Below are positions 6,398 to 15,673 of a stretch of DNA of 52,910 bases, piece by piece. Position 1 is the first letter of the stretch, and each line of letters begins with the position of its first letter. This stretch comes from Sphingobium sp. CECT 9361 (lineage in GTDB: Bacteria > Pseudomonadota > Alphaproteobacteria > Sphingomonadales > Sphingomonadaceae). The translations under genes were made by a program, and so were the position numbers. The stretch lies in assembly GCF_918741285.1 (NCBI RefSeq), contig NZ_CAKKNC010000024.1, forward strand, positions 1 to 52,910, read 5' to 3'. The notes under the pieces were generated by a model. That model worked only from the letters and a program-made list of their open reading frames with translations. It did no database searches and was not told the origin of the DNA.

Positions 6398-8625
6398 GCC
6401 ACAGGCTTTGCAGAGCCCAAATTCTCCTCAAGGAACGCGAGCACCCGTTCGTAAAGATCGCGCAGATTGGCGGGGCTGGCAACGACATGGCCTTCTCCCC
6501 AATAAGTGACAAGCTGGGCGTCTTTTCCTTGCCGAAACAAGGCCGAAAAAAGCTGTTCGGCCTGCCCAAGCGGCGCAAAGTCGCGGTCTGCGGCAATGAG
6601 CAGCATCGGTGTCTGGATCCGATCGGCGCGGTAGACAGGACTGTTGGCAAGATAACGCGACGGCGCTGTCCAGGGCGCGGCGCCCATCCGCCCCTGCCCT
6701 GCTTCCGCCCAGGCATAAGACGAGGCTACCCAGACACCTTGCTCGGGGGCGATGCGGGCGGCGGGGCCGAAGGTTCCGACCGTAGCGCCAAGGTCGTAAA
6801 TGCCGGAGGACGCAATGATGGCGCGGAACCGCGCGCTCTGCGTGGCGGCCATCGCGACGGCATAGGCGCCAAAACTATGGCCCCAAAGCGCTATCCTGGT
6901 CGCGTCGCAGCAGCCGGTCGCCAATGCGGCATCGATGGCCGGGTCCAAAGCCTGCGCAAAGGGAAAGCCTGTGTCAGGAAGGCGATCGGGCATTGGCAAC
7001 GACGGCAGCAGCACGGCAAATCCCGCCGCTGCCAGGAGCTGCGCATTGGCATAAGGCCGCAGACCGGTCACCATCTGGTCGGCAGGGGCTGTGCCGCTGT
7101 AGACCTCGCCGGGATACGGGATCACGACCAACGGCAATGCAGCGCGGCTATCATGGCCTGGCGGCAAAAGAAGCCAGCTTATCAGGCGCGCACCATCGGG
7201 CCCAGCATGCTCCAGGCGGCGCAGGATGGCCGGTTCGACGTCGCGCATAGGGGCGTTCAGCACCATGATCTCCCGCCCATTGGCGGGGCCGGCGGGCAAA
7301 AGCCGCGTCTCGCCGGACCGGGCACGCACCCGCAGCAGCAACGGCGTCGCGCGACCTTGCTGTCGCAAGGCATCGACGCTTGCGATCCCGGACGGGCTCA
7401 AATGCGCCAACGGCACGGCACCAACCCTCTCAACAAGAACAGCGCCGCCGTCTCCAAGGTTGCGCCAAGCAACTGGCCTCCACCCCGGCAACGAGACGTC
7501 GGCGTCGTTCGCGCAGTCTATCGGAACCTGCCATCGAAAGGCATCCGTACCGGACGGACGGGACGTTCGCGCAGCAACGGGCACGCCTTCCTGTGGGCTG
7601 AGCGTGCAGCGAAGCGGTCGCGCCGGAAGGCGATCTTGCCCGGCCCGCCATAGCGTTCGACCACGAATGTCCGCGACCCTCGCGACGATGCCAGGTTGAT
7701 CCTCGGCGAGGAAAGCAATGTACCGCCCGTCCACGTCCCAGCGCGGATCACCCTGGACGGCGCAATCGGGGCAAGGGACCCACTGCGCACCCGACACCAG
7801 GTCGACCAGGCGCAGGGTCCGGGCGAAGAACCCCTCGTCCTCGCGCACGACGGCCTGCGCGGCCGGTTGCTGCGGCTGCGCCAGTTCGAGCAGTGCCACC
7901 CTGTCATGATGCGGCGACAGCACAAGCTGGTTGAAATGCCCCCGCGCCAGTGGACGCACGGCGCCCGATCGCCGGTCCAGCAGCAGCAATCGCTGCGCGG
8001 GCCGGTCAAGGTCGCGCAGATAGCGCCCGCTGCCGATCACGGTGACGGCATGTTTGCCCATCGCGGTTGCATCCCATTTGTCGCGCACCCGGTCCGGGGC
8101 CCGGTCCATCGCCAAGGCCCAGGGCAAGTTGCTATCCGCCTCAGCAATCAGGAGCAGGCGGTCCTCAGACAGCCAGGCCAAAATGCTGTGAAAGCCATCA
8201 TAGCTTGGCGCATAGGGAAACCAGTCGGTCGCACCCGTCGCCACCGTGATGAGGCCGAGTTGCAAGCGGTCGTCCTCCAGGCGCGCAACGGCAAGCTGCG
8301 TGCCTTCAGGCGAGAAGCCCAGGATCTTGGTGCCAGGGGTCATGCCGTCGGGCAGCAGAGCCCGCGCCGGACCGCCGCGCTGCAAGTCGACAACGAACGG
8401 ACGGGCCCGCAGCACATGGGAGATGGCGATGCGCCCGGGCTGCGGCATCGCAAGGAGGCCGTCCAGTTTCTCGAATGCGAGCCAGCGACCGCCGGGGTCG
8501 ACAAGGATCTGGCCTATATCTTCCTGCCGCAGGAGGTCGTCGAGCCCATAGGGCCGCGCGGCAAGCGGGTCCGGACGCCAGCAGAGCAGCGCTGCGAGCG
8601 CCAGGCCGGCGACGATAGCACGCAT
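6382..8625 (-). CDS. Lasso peptide isopeptidase (S9-like)
   Basis: A 747-residue prolyl-oligopeptidase-fold protein. The N-terminus MRAIVAGLALAALLCW is a signal peptide, so the enzyme is probably periplasmic. A beta-propeller-like region precedes the alpha/beta hydrolase domain. Candidate catalytic residues are Ser584 (LWGHSFGAYAVAMA), Asp680 or Asp682 (AADRDFAPLGQ) and His713 (GEGHVV). Dedicated enzymes of this kind (AtxE family) open the isopeptide bond of their cognate threaded peptides. The start at ATG 8625 lies 7 bp after the receptor stop codon. It is the last gene of the sigma-FecR-receptor operon and converges on the cyclase with a 16-bp overlap. Context makes the isopeptidase role much more likely than a general dipeptidyl peptidase. 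Confidence 0.88.
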   Translation of the reverse strand: MRAIVAGLALAALLCWRPDPLAARPYGLDDLLRQEDIGQILVDPGGRWLAFEKLDGLLAMPQPGRIAISHVLRARPFVVDLQRGGPARALLPDGMTPGTKILGFSPEGTQLAVARLEDDRLQLGLITVATGATDWFPYAPSYDGFHSILAWLSEDRLLLIAEADSNLPWALAMDRAPDRVRDKWDATAMGKHAVTVIGSGRYLRDLDRPAQRLLLLDRRSGAVRPLARGHFNQLVLSPHHDRVALLELAQPQQPAAQAVVREDEGFFARTLRLVDLVSGAQWVPCPDCAVQGDPRWDVDGRYIAFLAEDQPGIVARVADIRGRTLWRAGQDRLPARPLRCTLSPQEGVPVAARTSRPSGTDAFRWQVPIDCANDADVSLPGWRPVAWRNLGDGGAVLVERVGAVPLAHLSPSGIASVDALRQQGRATPLLLRVRARSGETRLLPAGPANGREIMVLNAPMRDVEPAILRRLEHAGPDGARLISWLLLPPGHDSRAALPLVVIPYPGEVYSGTAPADQMVTGLRPYANAQLLAAAGFAVLLPSLPMPDRLPDTGFPFAQALDPAIDAALATGCCDATRIALWGHSFGAYAVAMAATQSARFRAIIASSGIYDLGATVGTFGPAARIAPEQGVWVASSYAWAEAGQGRMGAAPWTAPSRYLANSPVYRADRIQTPMLLIAADRDFAPLGQAEQLFSALFRQGKDAQLVTYWGEGHVVASPANLRDLYERVLAFLEENLGSAKPVAHAGP

Positions 8626-8632
8626 GATGGCA

Positions 8633-11617
8633 CTACCAGCTTTTGCTGATTTCAAGCGCAACGAACCGCCCGGTCGCGTCGGCATTGGCGCCATCATAAC
8701 CGGCCCCGGCCGTCGAATCGTAGAAAGGGGGCGCGCGGTCGAACAGGTTCTGCGCCACGAGCGATACCGAAAAGCCCGAAAGGCGCCCAGAGCCGGTGGG
8801 TGGCGCAAAGCCCAGCCGGAGGTCGATCGTGGTCCAGGCCTTGATACGCCGACCGACTTCGTCCCGGTAGCGGTTGACATGGTTGACCCCCAGTAAGGCA
8901 TCGAACGCCCCCCGGGTCCAACCGGCGGTGAGGCGCCCGCGCAGGTCGACGGGTCGTCCCGCGATATTGCGTTGGTCGACCGGCTGGGCGGTCGGCGTCA
9001 GTTGCTCGCGCCACCGCGCCAGATAGGTAGCGCCCAGTCCTAAGGTGAAGCGGTCGCTGCCTCGCGTGAAAGCATAGGTCACATCAATATCGCCGCCTGC
9101 AACGTCGACGCGCCCCGTGTTGACGTAGCGCGTATCGACGACAGCGGCAACGGCTTCGGCTGGATAGCCCGCCGCCCCGCCTGCTTCGGCAAGGAGCGCG
9201 TCTACCAGCGCACGGTCCTGGGCATTGGTTGCAGGCGACACGAACTGGACGAAGGGCGCGAGGCTAGGATTGGTCAATGCCTGCGAGAAATTGCGCAAGG
9301 CCGGCAAATCGATCCGTCGGCTAAAAATCGTTCGGAATGCCGTGAGGCTCGCCTTGAAACCGGCAAGGGAACGCGGCTCAAGATCGAGCCCCACGGTCCA
9401 GCTTCGCGCCTTTTCAGGCGTGAGACCGGGATTGCCTCCGCTGCGCTGGAGAACGATGACCTGATTGCCACTCCCGTCGGTGAGAATGGTCGGACTGACA
9501 GCGGTCGGCGCGCCCAATTCGCGCAAATTGGGGGCGCGGAAGGACGTCCCCCAGCTTCCCCGAAGCGCGAGGCCCTCCATAGGCACCCAGCGAATACCGA
9601 TTTTCGGATTGGTGGTCGTTCCCACGTCGCCATAATGCTCGGTGCGCACGGCAGCCGAAATGTCGAGGCGCTCAAAGCCGGGACGCGCATTGCCTGGCCC
9701 GAACAACGGCACGCTGAGCTCGGCGAACCCTGCCCATATGCTGCGGGCATAATCGGCGGGCGTCCCCGGTTCGGGAAGCGGCGAGAAAACGAAATTCACC
9801 GCACGGGTCGAAAAGGCCTCGCGCCGAAAATTGCTGCCAACGGCCAAACGCGCGGTGCCGCCCGGAAGCGCCACCAGCGGTCCGTCGGCCAGAAGCTCGC
9901 CGGTGTAGATGCGCGCGCGGGTGCGAACGTCGGTAAAGCCGCTTATCGCCTCAAGGATGGGCCGGGCGTTGGATGTCCCGTCACCATAGGGGTTGAAGTA
10001 ACCGTCGACCGCGGGCGAATAGAGCGTCGCGGGGTCGTCGGGGATCGTGCCGAGCGCTTCGGCGAGTACATATTCATTGGCGAAGCGGTCGGTTGTGCTC
10101 ACGTCGCGCTGCGCTGCATAAGCGGCATAGGGCGCAAGTTTCCAGCCGGAACCCAGGTCCATATCGAGGGCTGCGGTGAGGCTCAGGCTTTGTGCCGACC
10201 CTGCGGTTCGGGTTGGCCCCAGTTCACGGGTAAAGGCGTAGCCGATAAGGTCGGATGACGCGCCGGTCGGCGAGACGAACCAGGGATTGGCATCGGTGAC
10301 GCTCAGGATGGTCGCGTAGCCGAAAGTGCGGCTGTCGAAGCGACGATGGGAAAATCGGCCCTCGAGCGACAGGTCGACATCGTCTGCCAGCCTCTGGTTG
10401 GCGTGCGCATACACGCTGTGGCGCTCCTGGTCCGGCGAAAGATCCGAGCCTTCCCGGAAATTTTCAAGGTTGACCGCACCGGCCAGAAAATCGCCGGCGC
10501 TGAGCGCCGTGCCGTTCTGGCCAGAGGGGATGGCAAAAGCAGGCACCAGCGCACCGTCGGCGTTGAATCCCAATATGTTTCCCGGCAGACTATAAGGATA
10601 GCGTCGATCGGTCCCGCCCAATGCGCGGGCATCGGCAGAACGGGCATAACGCCGATCGGCGCTGCGCAAGCCTGCGCGCCACTGATATTCGTAGGAGATA
10701 AGCGCCGAACCACCGTTCCAGCGGGTGCCCGCGGTTTGTGAAAGCTGGAGATCGCGAGCGTGGCCACGCGTTACGCTGCCAAAGCGCGCATCGCTCTGAA
10801 ACCCTGTAAAATCCTGCTTGAGAAGGATATTGACGACGCCTGCAACCGCGTCCGAACCGTACAGCGCAGAAGCGCCATCGGTCACGATCTCGACACGCTC
10901 AAGTGCGCTCATGGGGATGCTCGATATGTCGGCAAAATCGCCAAGCAACCCGGCCCCGGCGATGCGGCGTCCGTTGACGAGCACCAATGTTGCATCGGGG
11001 CCAAGCCCGCGCAAGTTCAGCCCCGAGGCCAATGTTGCATTGTTGCCCGACCGGTCGGCAAAGGACAACGCGCTCTGCTCGGTCGCCTGCCCCGCGAAAT
11101 TGCCTGGCAAAGCCTGCAGCGCCTGCGCCACCGTGCCATAGCCGTTGCGCTTCATATCCGCGCGGCTGATAGTCTGGGTTGGCGAGGCTGACGGCGGCGC
11201 GCCGCGAATGAGCGATCCTGTTACGACGATGTCGTCATGGTCGAGCGCAGCATCCAAGCTGGCCTCAGTCTCACTGGCCTTCGAAGACGGCGGCGCGACC
11301 AGCATGACGATCCCGGCACCCACCTGGCGGACACTGATGCCCGTCCCGGTTAGCAGCCGTTCCAACGCGGCCGCAGCCGTCAGATCACCGTGCAAGGCCG
11401 GAGTCTTGCGCCCAGCGGCAAGGGCCGGTGGATAAATAAGCTGGACACCGGCTTGCTCGGCATAGCGGGCCAAGGCTTGCGCCAGGGGGCCACCATCGAT
11501 GTTGAAGCGGATGGTTGCTTCAGCGGCCGCAGCGGGGATCGACCCTGCGCCTAGCGCTGCAATTATGGCAATGGACGCTCCCCGGCCAAGGCAGGCAGCA
11601 ATGCGTGTAGTCCCCAT
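8633..11617 (-). CDS. TonB-dependent receptor with STN domain
   Basis: An outer-membrane receptor of 994 residues. After the signal peptide (CLGRGASIAIIAALGAGSIP) comes an STN domain (IRFNIDGGPLAQALARYAEQ through LTGTGISVRQVG), used by FecA-type transducers to signal to an anti-sigma factor. The plug follows (DIVVTGSLIRG, LRGLGPDATLVLVNGRRI, VEIVTDGASALYGSDAVAGV), then the barrel, ending in a C-terminal aromatic (LEISKSW). I prefer ATG 11617 because it gives a clean signal peptide; the frame extends to 11665 without a better ribosome site. It lies between fecR and the isopeptidase gene. The likely ligand is the lasso peptide itself, imported for linearisation, with ligand binding triggering the upstream sigma factor. 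Confidence 0.88.
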   Translation of the reverse strand: MGTTRIAACLGRGASIAIIAALGAGSIPAAAAEATIRFNIDGGPLAQALARYAEQAGVQLIYPPALAAGRKTPALHGDLTAAAALERLLTGTGISVRQVGAGIVMLVAPPSSKASETEASLDAALDHDDIVVTGSLIRGAPPSASPTQTISRADMKRNGYGTVAQALQALPGNFAGQATEQSALSFADRSGNNATLASGLNLRGLGPDATLVLVNGRRIAGAGLLGDFADISSIPMSALERVEIVTDGASALYGSDAVAGVVNILLKQDFTGFQSDARFGSVTRGHARDLQLSQTAGTRWNGGSALISYEYQWRAGLRSADRRYARSADARALGGTDRRYPYSLPGNILGFNADGALVPAFAIPSGQNGTALSAGDFLAGAVNLENFREGSDLSPDQERHSVYAHANQRLADDVDLSLEGRFSHRRFDSRTFGYATILSVTDANPWFVSPTGASSDLIGYAFTRELGPTRTAGSAQSLSLTAALDMDLGSGWKLAPYAAYAAQRDVSTTDRFANEYVLAEALGTIPDDPATLYSPAVDGYFNPYGDGTSNARPILEAISGFTDVRTRARIYTGELLADGPLVALPGGTARLAVGSNFRREAFSTRAVNFVFSPLPEPGTPADYARSIWAGFAELSVPLFGPGNARPGFERLDISAAVRTEHYGDVGTTTNPKIGIRWVPMEGLALRGSWGTSFRAPNLRELGAPTAVSPTILTDGSGNQVIVLQRSGGNPGLTPEKARSWTVGLDLEPRSLAGFKASLTAFRTIFSRRIDLPALRNFSQALTNPSLAPFVQFVSPATNAQDRALVDALLAEAGGAAGYPAEAVAAVVDTRYVNTGRVDVAGGDIDVTYAFTRGSDRFTLGLGATYLARWREQLTPTAQPVDQRNIAGRPVDLRGRLTAGWTRGAFDALLGVNHVNRYRDEVGRRIKAWTTIDLRLGFAPPTGSGRLSGFSVSLVAQNLFDRAPPFYDSTAGAGYDGANADATGRFVALEISKSW

Positions 11618-11744
11618 GATGTCCCAGTCTTTCCCCCTTTGCGCTCCGACGCAAGCGGAACGCATGGATGCGCCGCGATGGCACTCCTTCAGTCAAGGGA
11701 CGCACCAGAGTGGGGGTCACCCTGACGGGGCGCGTAAAAAAAGA

Positions 11745-12731
11745 TCAGGTCGCGGGTGAAGGCGGTGGGCGTAAGGTGAAACCGCCGTCGGGCCGCTGTT
11801 CTGCAACGAGCCCGAGCATGGCCGAGACCGCCCGGGCAAAGGCAGCGGTATCGCCGGTCTTGAAGGAGCCGCTGATCGGCGATGACCGATGACCGGGAAC
11901 GGCGAGCACCACCTTCACCTGGCTATAGCGATTGATTTCGCCGACCGCCTGATCGAGCGGGGTCGCATCGAAGAGCACCCGCCCTTGTGTCCAGGCCGTG
12001 GCGGCACGCGGATCGACGGGCTGGATGGGCAAGGACGATGGTGCGTCAGACCGCCACTGCTCTCCCGGCCGCAGGCGCACAGGCGGGCGCCCCGCCATCC
12101 GAATCTCGACGCCCCCTTGGAACAGCGCCACGCGCGTCTGCGCGCCTGTGTACCGGACATCGAAGCGGGTTCCTGTGGCCCGGACCTCCACAGTCCCAGC
12201 GGTCACGATGAACGGGCGGCTACGATCATGGGCCACGGTGAACAGCGCTTCGCCGCGGTCGAGCCGGATACGGCGTTCGCCCTTGCTCAATGTCGCGCCG
12301 AGGCGGGTATCGGTATTGAGCTGAAGGTGCGAACCATCTGCCAGACGTACCGTGCGCTGCCCCCCTACGGCCGTCGCGACATCGATCCCTTGGTTTGGCT
12401 GGAAGCGAGTCCAGCCTGCCAGAAGCACCACGGCAACAAGGCCCGCCGCGAGCATGAGCGCGGGGACGGGGAACAGGCGCCAGCGGGCTCGGGGGCGCCG
12501 CGCCATGGTCTGGTCTGCAAGACGCAGCATGGCGGGCCGCGCCGCTATCCGGCCAGCGTCACCCCACAAACGTTCAGCTTCGGCAAACGCCACGGCATTG
12601 GCCGGGTCGCGACGCCATTCGAAGAAGCTGTCGAGCGTGCCCTTGGAGACCGGCAAGGTGCGCAGGCGCGCCAGCCACTGCGCAGCCTGGGCACGGCGAC
12701 CGCTCGCGCAGTTGTCCTGCTCGTCCGTCAT
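11745..12731 (-). CDS. FecR-family anti-sigma/signal transducer
   Basis: A 328-residue inner-membrane protein. The N-terminal cytoplasmic domain has the DUF4880 pattern (AAQWLARLRTLPVSKGTLDS, then FFEWRRDPANAVAFAEAERLW). A membrane segment at about residues 88-107 (VPALMLAAGLVAVVLLAG) is followed by the periplasmic FecR domain (GQRTVRLADGSHLQLNTDTR, RIRLDRGEALFTVAHD). It should relay ligand binding from the STN domain of the receptor to the sigma factor encoded just upstream. Its ATG is one base after the sigma-factor stop, so the two are translationally coupled. A 127-bp gap before the receptor leaves room for a separate receptor promoter, but I see no clear consensus. Confidence 0.9.
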   Translation of the reverse strand: MTDEQDNCASGRRAQAAQWLARLRTLPVSKGTLDSFFEWRRDPANAVAFAEAERLWGDAGRIAARPAMLRLADQTMARRPRARWRLFPVPALMLAAGLVAVVLLAGWTRFQPNQGIDVATAVGGQRTVRLADGSHLQLNTDTRLGATLSKGERRIRLDRGEALFTVAHDRSRPFIVTAGTVEVRATGTRFDVRYTGAQTRVALFQGGVEIRMAGRPPVRLRPGEQWRSDAPSSLPIQPVDPRAATAWTQGRVLFDATPLDQAVGEINRYSQVKVVLAVPGHRSSPISGSFKTGDTAAFARAVSAMLGLVAEQRPDGGFTLRPPPSPAT

Positions 12732-12732
12732 A

Positions 12733-13248
12733 TTAGCCCAGCAGCTTCGTCATGCACTGCTCCACCGCCTTGCCGATACGCCATTCGACGGTCTTCACCG
12801 AGATTCCGAGATGGCGGGCAATATCATGGTTCGTCATTTTCCGAAACCGACTGAGCACGAATACATCGCGCAATGGCTCGGGCAGATCGCCTATCACTTG
12901 CTCCAGGAGGCGATCGGCCTCCTGCTCGTGCAGGCCTTGCGGGCATGTCACGACGCTGTCGTTGGCCGCCAGGAGGTGCTGCTTCTCCCGCCGCAATCGC
13001 TCCCGCCGCCGCCCGTCGCGAAAGAGATTGAGCGCGATGCGCGACAGGAAGGCGCGGGGATGGGCAATGTCGCGCGGTGGCGCGCGCAGCACGCGCAGCC
13101 AGGTTTCCTGAACGATATCGTCGGCTTCCGTCGGCGCAAGCCGCAGGTTGCGCCGGAGCAGGCGGTGCAGCCACTGGCCATCGCGTTCGACCCAGGTCTC
13201 GACCTCCAGGGCCGCGTGGGCCTGGGGCGGTTTGTCGGCCGCGGACAT
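12733..13248 (-). CDS. ECF sigma factor (FecI-like)
   Basis: A 171-residue extracytoplasmic-function sigma factor. Region 2 is seen as LAPTEADDIVQETWLRVLR with PRAFLSRIALNLFRDGRRRE, and region 4 as LPEPLRDVFVLSRFRKM followed by the HTH ARHLGISVKTVEWRIGKA. The ATG at 13248 has GGGAGG six bases upstream. It heads an operon with fecR, the STN receptor and the isopeptidase. This suggests that external lasso peptide induces its own uptake and breakdown. Confidence 0.92.
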   Translation of the reverse strand: MSAADKPPQAHAALEVETWVERDGQWLHRLLRRNLRLAPTEADDIVQETWLRVLRAPPRDIAHPRAFLSRIALNLFRDGRRRERLRREKQHLLAANDSVVTCPQGLHEQEADRLLEQVIGDLPEPLRDVFVLSRFRKMTNHDIARHLGISVKTVEWRIGKAVEQCMTKLLG

Positions 13249-13648
13249 GGGGCACCTCCCTTACGACGAAGGGGCGAAGCCTTTGGCCTTCAGCAGAATC
13301 GATCCATGCGCGCAGATACCCACGTGCGACGCGCACGCAGGGGAACGGACGCCTCCAGCCAAGCCGGTGACGACCGTACTATTCGCATAGGGGATTCCAC
13401 GCCCCTGCCCCGGCCTGTCCGGAGGCACGCCCAAGCTGATTCATTTATGCCTAGGGATCAAGCCCCAATTGGCCGAGAGGCCCAAGGAAAGACAGGAGAG
13501 TGGGAGGGACGGGTCGTGGAACTTCTATGCAAGAAGCCCGCTTATTTGCCGGGCGCATCGAGATGCTGCGGCGTCCCTCCCGGCATTGAGCCCGGTCTAT
13601 TCGCGGCACCGCCATCCTAGATAGCGTTGCCGCTGCGCGACGCAATGC
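13249..13648. other. Intergenic region upstream of the sigma operon
   Basis: About 400 bp between the sigma-factor start and the end of the MNT-HEPN gene. It must hold the promoter of the sigma operon, but I see no convincing -35/-10 pair. The 64-codon open frame on the minus strand here has no recognisable features. Confidence 0.4.
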
Positions 13649-14590
13649 TCACTCTTCCAAGGCGAGCCTTTCGTTGCAAATCGTCTGGGTGAGCGCCTGC
13701 AATTGCCGGATGCGCGCGGTCAGCCAATCAAGCTCGGCATCGGTGATCTTGTAGAAATCGGAATAGCGGGCCTTGATATAGGCCGCTCGCAGCAGCTCGT
13801 AGCAGCGCTTGCCTTCTCTGGTGTCCCGCTGCCAGATGCCGATCAGCCGCGGATCAAGCTGCTCGCAGCGCTGCGACAGGAAATTGAGATTATGCGACTT
13901 GGGCCGGTACAGCTTGAGGACCAGAAGGATGCAGTAATAGGCGCGCTCGGCGGCCTGGTGCAGATTGAAGGCTGCTTCGTTGCGCCATTTTGCTTGTTCT
14001 TTGTCGGTGGTCGGGCTGGACGCTTCTCCTTGGGCGTAGTTTGCTAATTTTAATGCTCTTTCAATGCCTGGAAAGTCATCGTCGAAATAGAACTCCGCCT
14101 CTTTCCGTGCTTCTTCAGGCGACAGCGGCACAGGGTCCGCCAGCGGGAAGCCCGGTTCCTCGAAAAGCGCGATCCCTTCCCGGGCGATGTCGATGAAGAA
14201 ATAGCGTCCGCGTTCCAGCTGATGGTTGATGTCGTCAAGACTGTGAATGATGAGGTTGAGCGGCTGAGGCCAAAAACGCCGGGTCAGCATCTCGACCATC
14301 CGGTCCTCGGCCTGGGTCCAATAGTCGGCTGCATTGGTGAGATCTTCGTGATCGACAACGACGAGAATGTCGTAGTCGGAAAAATAACGCCCCACCGGAT
14401 CGATCACCTGCCGCCCGAGGGCATAGGAGCCAAAGAGGACGATTTTGAGTATGCGCCCATCGCGAATATGCGGTGCGCTGCGCTTTGCGGTCTCCCGGGC
14501 AAATTCCTCGCGCAGGATTTCGACAGCCTGCGCAAGATCGCGCCGTGCTCGGGCGGGGAGATGTGCCAAGTCGGATTTCAGGGCATTCAT
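13649..14590 (-). CDS. Nucleotidyltransferase-HEPN fusion protein
   Basis: A 313-residue protein. The N-terminal half is a minimal nucleotidyltransferase: GSYALGR at residues 54-60, then SDYDILVVVD with acidic residues Asp72 and Asp74. The C-terminal half is a HEPN-type helical domain (NEAAFNLHQAAERAYYCILL, YRPKSHNLNFLSQRCEQL). MNT and HEPN are usually separate antitoxin and toxin; here both are in one chain. I see no canonical R-x4-H ribonuclease motif, so it may be an AMP/ATP-transferring or substrate-binding variant rather than an RNase toxin. The start ATG 14590 is chosen because it begins the conserved N-terminal helix; no strong ribosome site is visible. A fragment of an SRAP gene lies just upstream on the same strand. 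Confidence 0.8.
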   Translation of the reverse strand: MNALKSDLAHLPARARRDLAQAVEILREEFARETAKRSAPHIRDGRILKIVLFGSYALGRQVIDPVGRYFSDYDILVVVDHEDLTNAADYWTQAEDRMVEMLTRRFWPQPLNLIIHSLDDINHQLERGRYFFIDIAREGIALFEEPGFPLADPVPLSPEEARKEAEFYFDDDFPGIERALKLANYAQGEASSPTTDKEQAKWRNEAAFNLHQAAERAYYCILLVLKLYRPKSHNLNFLSQRCEQLDPRLIGIWQRDTREGKRCYELLRAAYIKARYSDFYKITDAELDWLTARIRQLQALTQTICNERLALEE

Positions 14591-14717
14591 AAGCGAATCA
14601 TTGCTTGTTAGCTGTCGAAGCGCAAGCGCTAGATACTTGGAGAAAGCGCCGTGAACCTGAAAAGCAGGTTGCACAAAACCGGGCTGCCAGCACTTGATTG
14701 CCAAGGCTCCTACCAAC

Positions 14718-15161
14718 TCAATGGGACCAACGCGAAGTGGCGAGAGGATGCTCCGTGCCTGAGGCTACTGTAAAGAAACCGGAAGCAAAGGCCACACAGG
14801 GCCGCGAGGGCAGCGACACTTTGCTCCCCTTCTCGCCTTCCGCCTCCGCAAACTGGGTTACGGGGATCAGGCAGCGCCAGTGGGGCTTTGGGGCTATTCC
14901 GCGCCACATAGCCTTCGTTAGGTCCCGGACATTGTTCACCGGCAAGGGTTTTATCGGCAGTCCGGTCCTTTTGGACTTTTGGGGCAGCGGGAAACCCCAT
15001 GTCATAGATTGGAGGATGCGGCCTGAGGGGTCTTCGCGGATCACCATTCCAGGCCAGCCAGGGACGGTCTCGTCGCCTGAGTTGAACGGATCGGGAACCG
15101 TAGCGTCAAACAGGGTTGCGATCTCGGCGGACGGCTTCTTGGCTTGGTAAAGGTAGCATAT
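14718..15161 (-). pseudogene. SRAP/YedK-like fragment without ATG start
   Basis: The frame matches the N-terminal half of SOS-response-associated peptidase (YedK/HMCES), which crosslinks abasic sites through an N-terminal Cys2. The sequence reads CYLYQAKKPSAEIATLFDAT, PGWPGMVIRED, SMTWGFP, NVRDLTKAMWRG and RCLIPVTQFAEAEG. The codon before the key Cys is ATA instead of ATG, and an in-frame TAG lies seven codons further upstream. The 3' side departs from the family after EAEGEKGSK and stops at 14718, so the conserved His of the C-terminal half is missing. The gene is therefore damaged at both ends. Only a shorter frame from an internal ATG at 15047 could be translated, and it lacks the catalytic Cys. 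Confidence 0.75.
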
Positions 15162-15673
15162 CGTCCGATCGTGGCACGACTACCCCTGGCCGCCAACGGC
15201 AAATTGCGACCGATTGTGTTGAAAAAGCCGACCTCTCAGAGCGATGCGTAATTTTCTTCGGACCATTACGTTCGCCGCGACAGACAGGTTCAATTACGTG
15301 GCAAAGCCGACTCAATCTGGTGCCTCAAGCGCACGAAAATTTCGCGCGCAGACTTTTTCAACACAATCGACCCTTGTCGGTCGTTTACGCATCGATTTTT
15401 CATCCCCCCTGTCCGGTCAGTCCGCTTTCTTAACTTAGTCCTTGAAGACTGGCTGATTGCGGAATGTCGATTCCGGAACGAGTGTGATCTGCGGTTCTCG
15501 GTGCGTTGCCTCCCGACAAGAGCCAGCGGTTCGCTTTCTGAAGTCCAAACGGCCTTCCCCACTTAGAAGCCGCCGGTCCTGCCCCACTGGAGGCCGGCAT
15601 TGCGCACTATGACAATGTAGCTATTCTGATAGCGTTCCCAGCGTGATACCGGCGAGCTTACCAGACTCTTCCC
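15162..15673. other. Gene-free stretch with an inverted-repeat element
   Basis: About 510 bp between the SRAP remnant and a GST stub. No reading frame here has recognisable protein features. It contains the 17-bp inverted-repeat unit at 15211-15369. The 15-mer CGACCCTTGTCGGTC at 15368-15382 recurs at 20542-20556 in the same orientation. It looks like a junkyard of mobile-element remnants. Confidence 0.5.
15211..15369. repeat. 159-bp unit bounded by 17-bp perfect inverted repeats
   Basis: CGATTGTGTTGAAAAAG at 15211-15227 is repeated as its exact complement at 15353-15369. The internal 125 bp has no coding potential and is less GC-rich than the flanks. The size and terminal inverted repeats fit a MITE or a deleted IS. 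No target-site duplication is obvious. Confidence 0.6.

Noticed and set aside
11618..11744. A possible ECF-type promoter between fecR and the lasso receptor.
   Set aside because: No -35/-10 pair could be matched between this gap and the region upstream of the sigma gene, so I do not call it.
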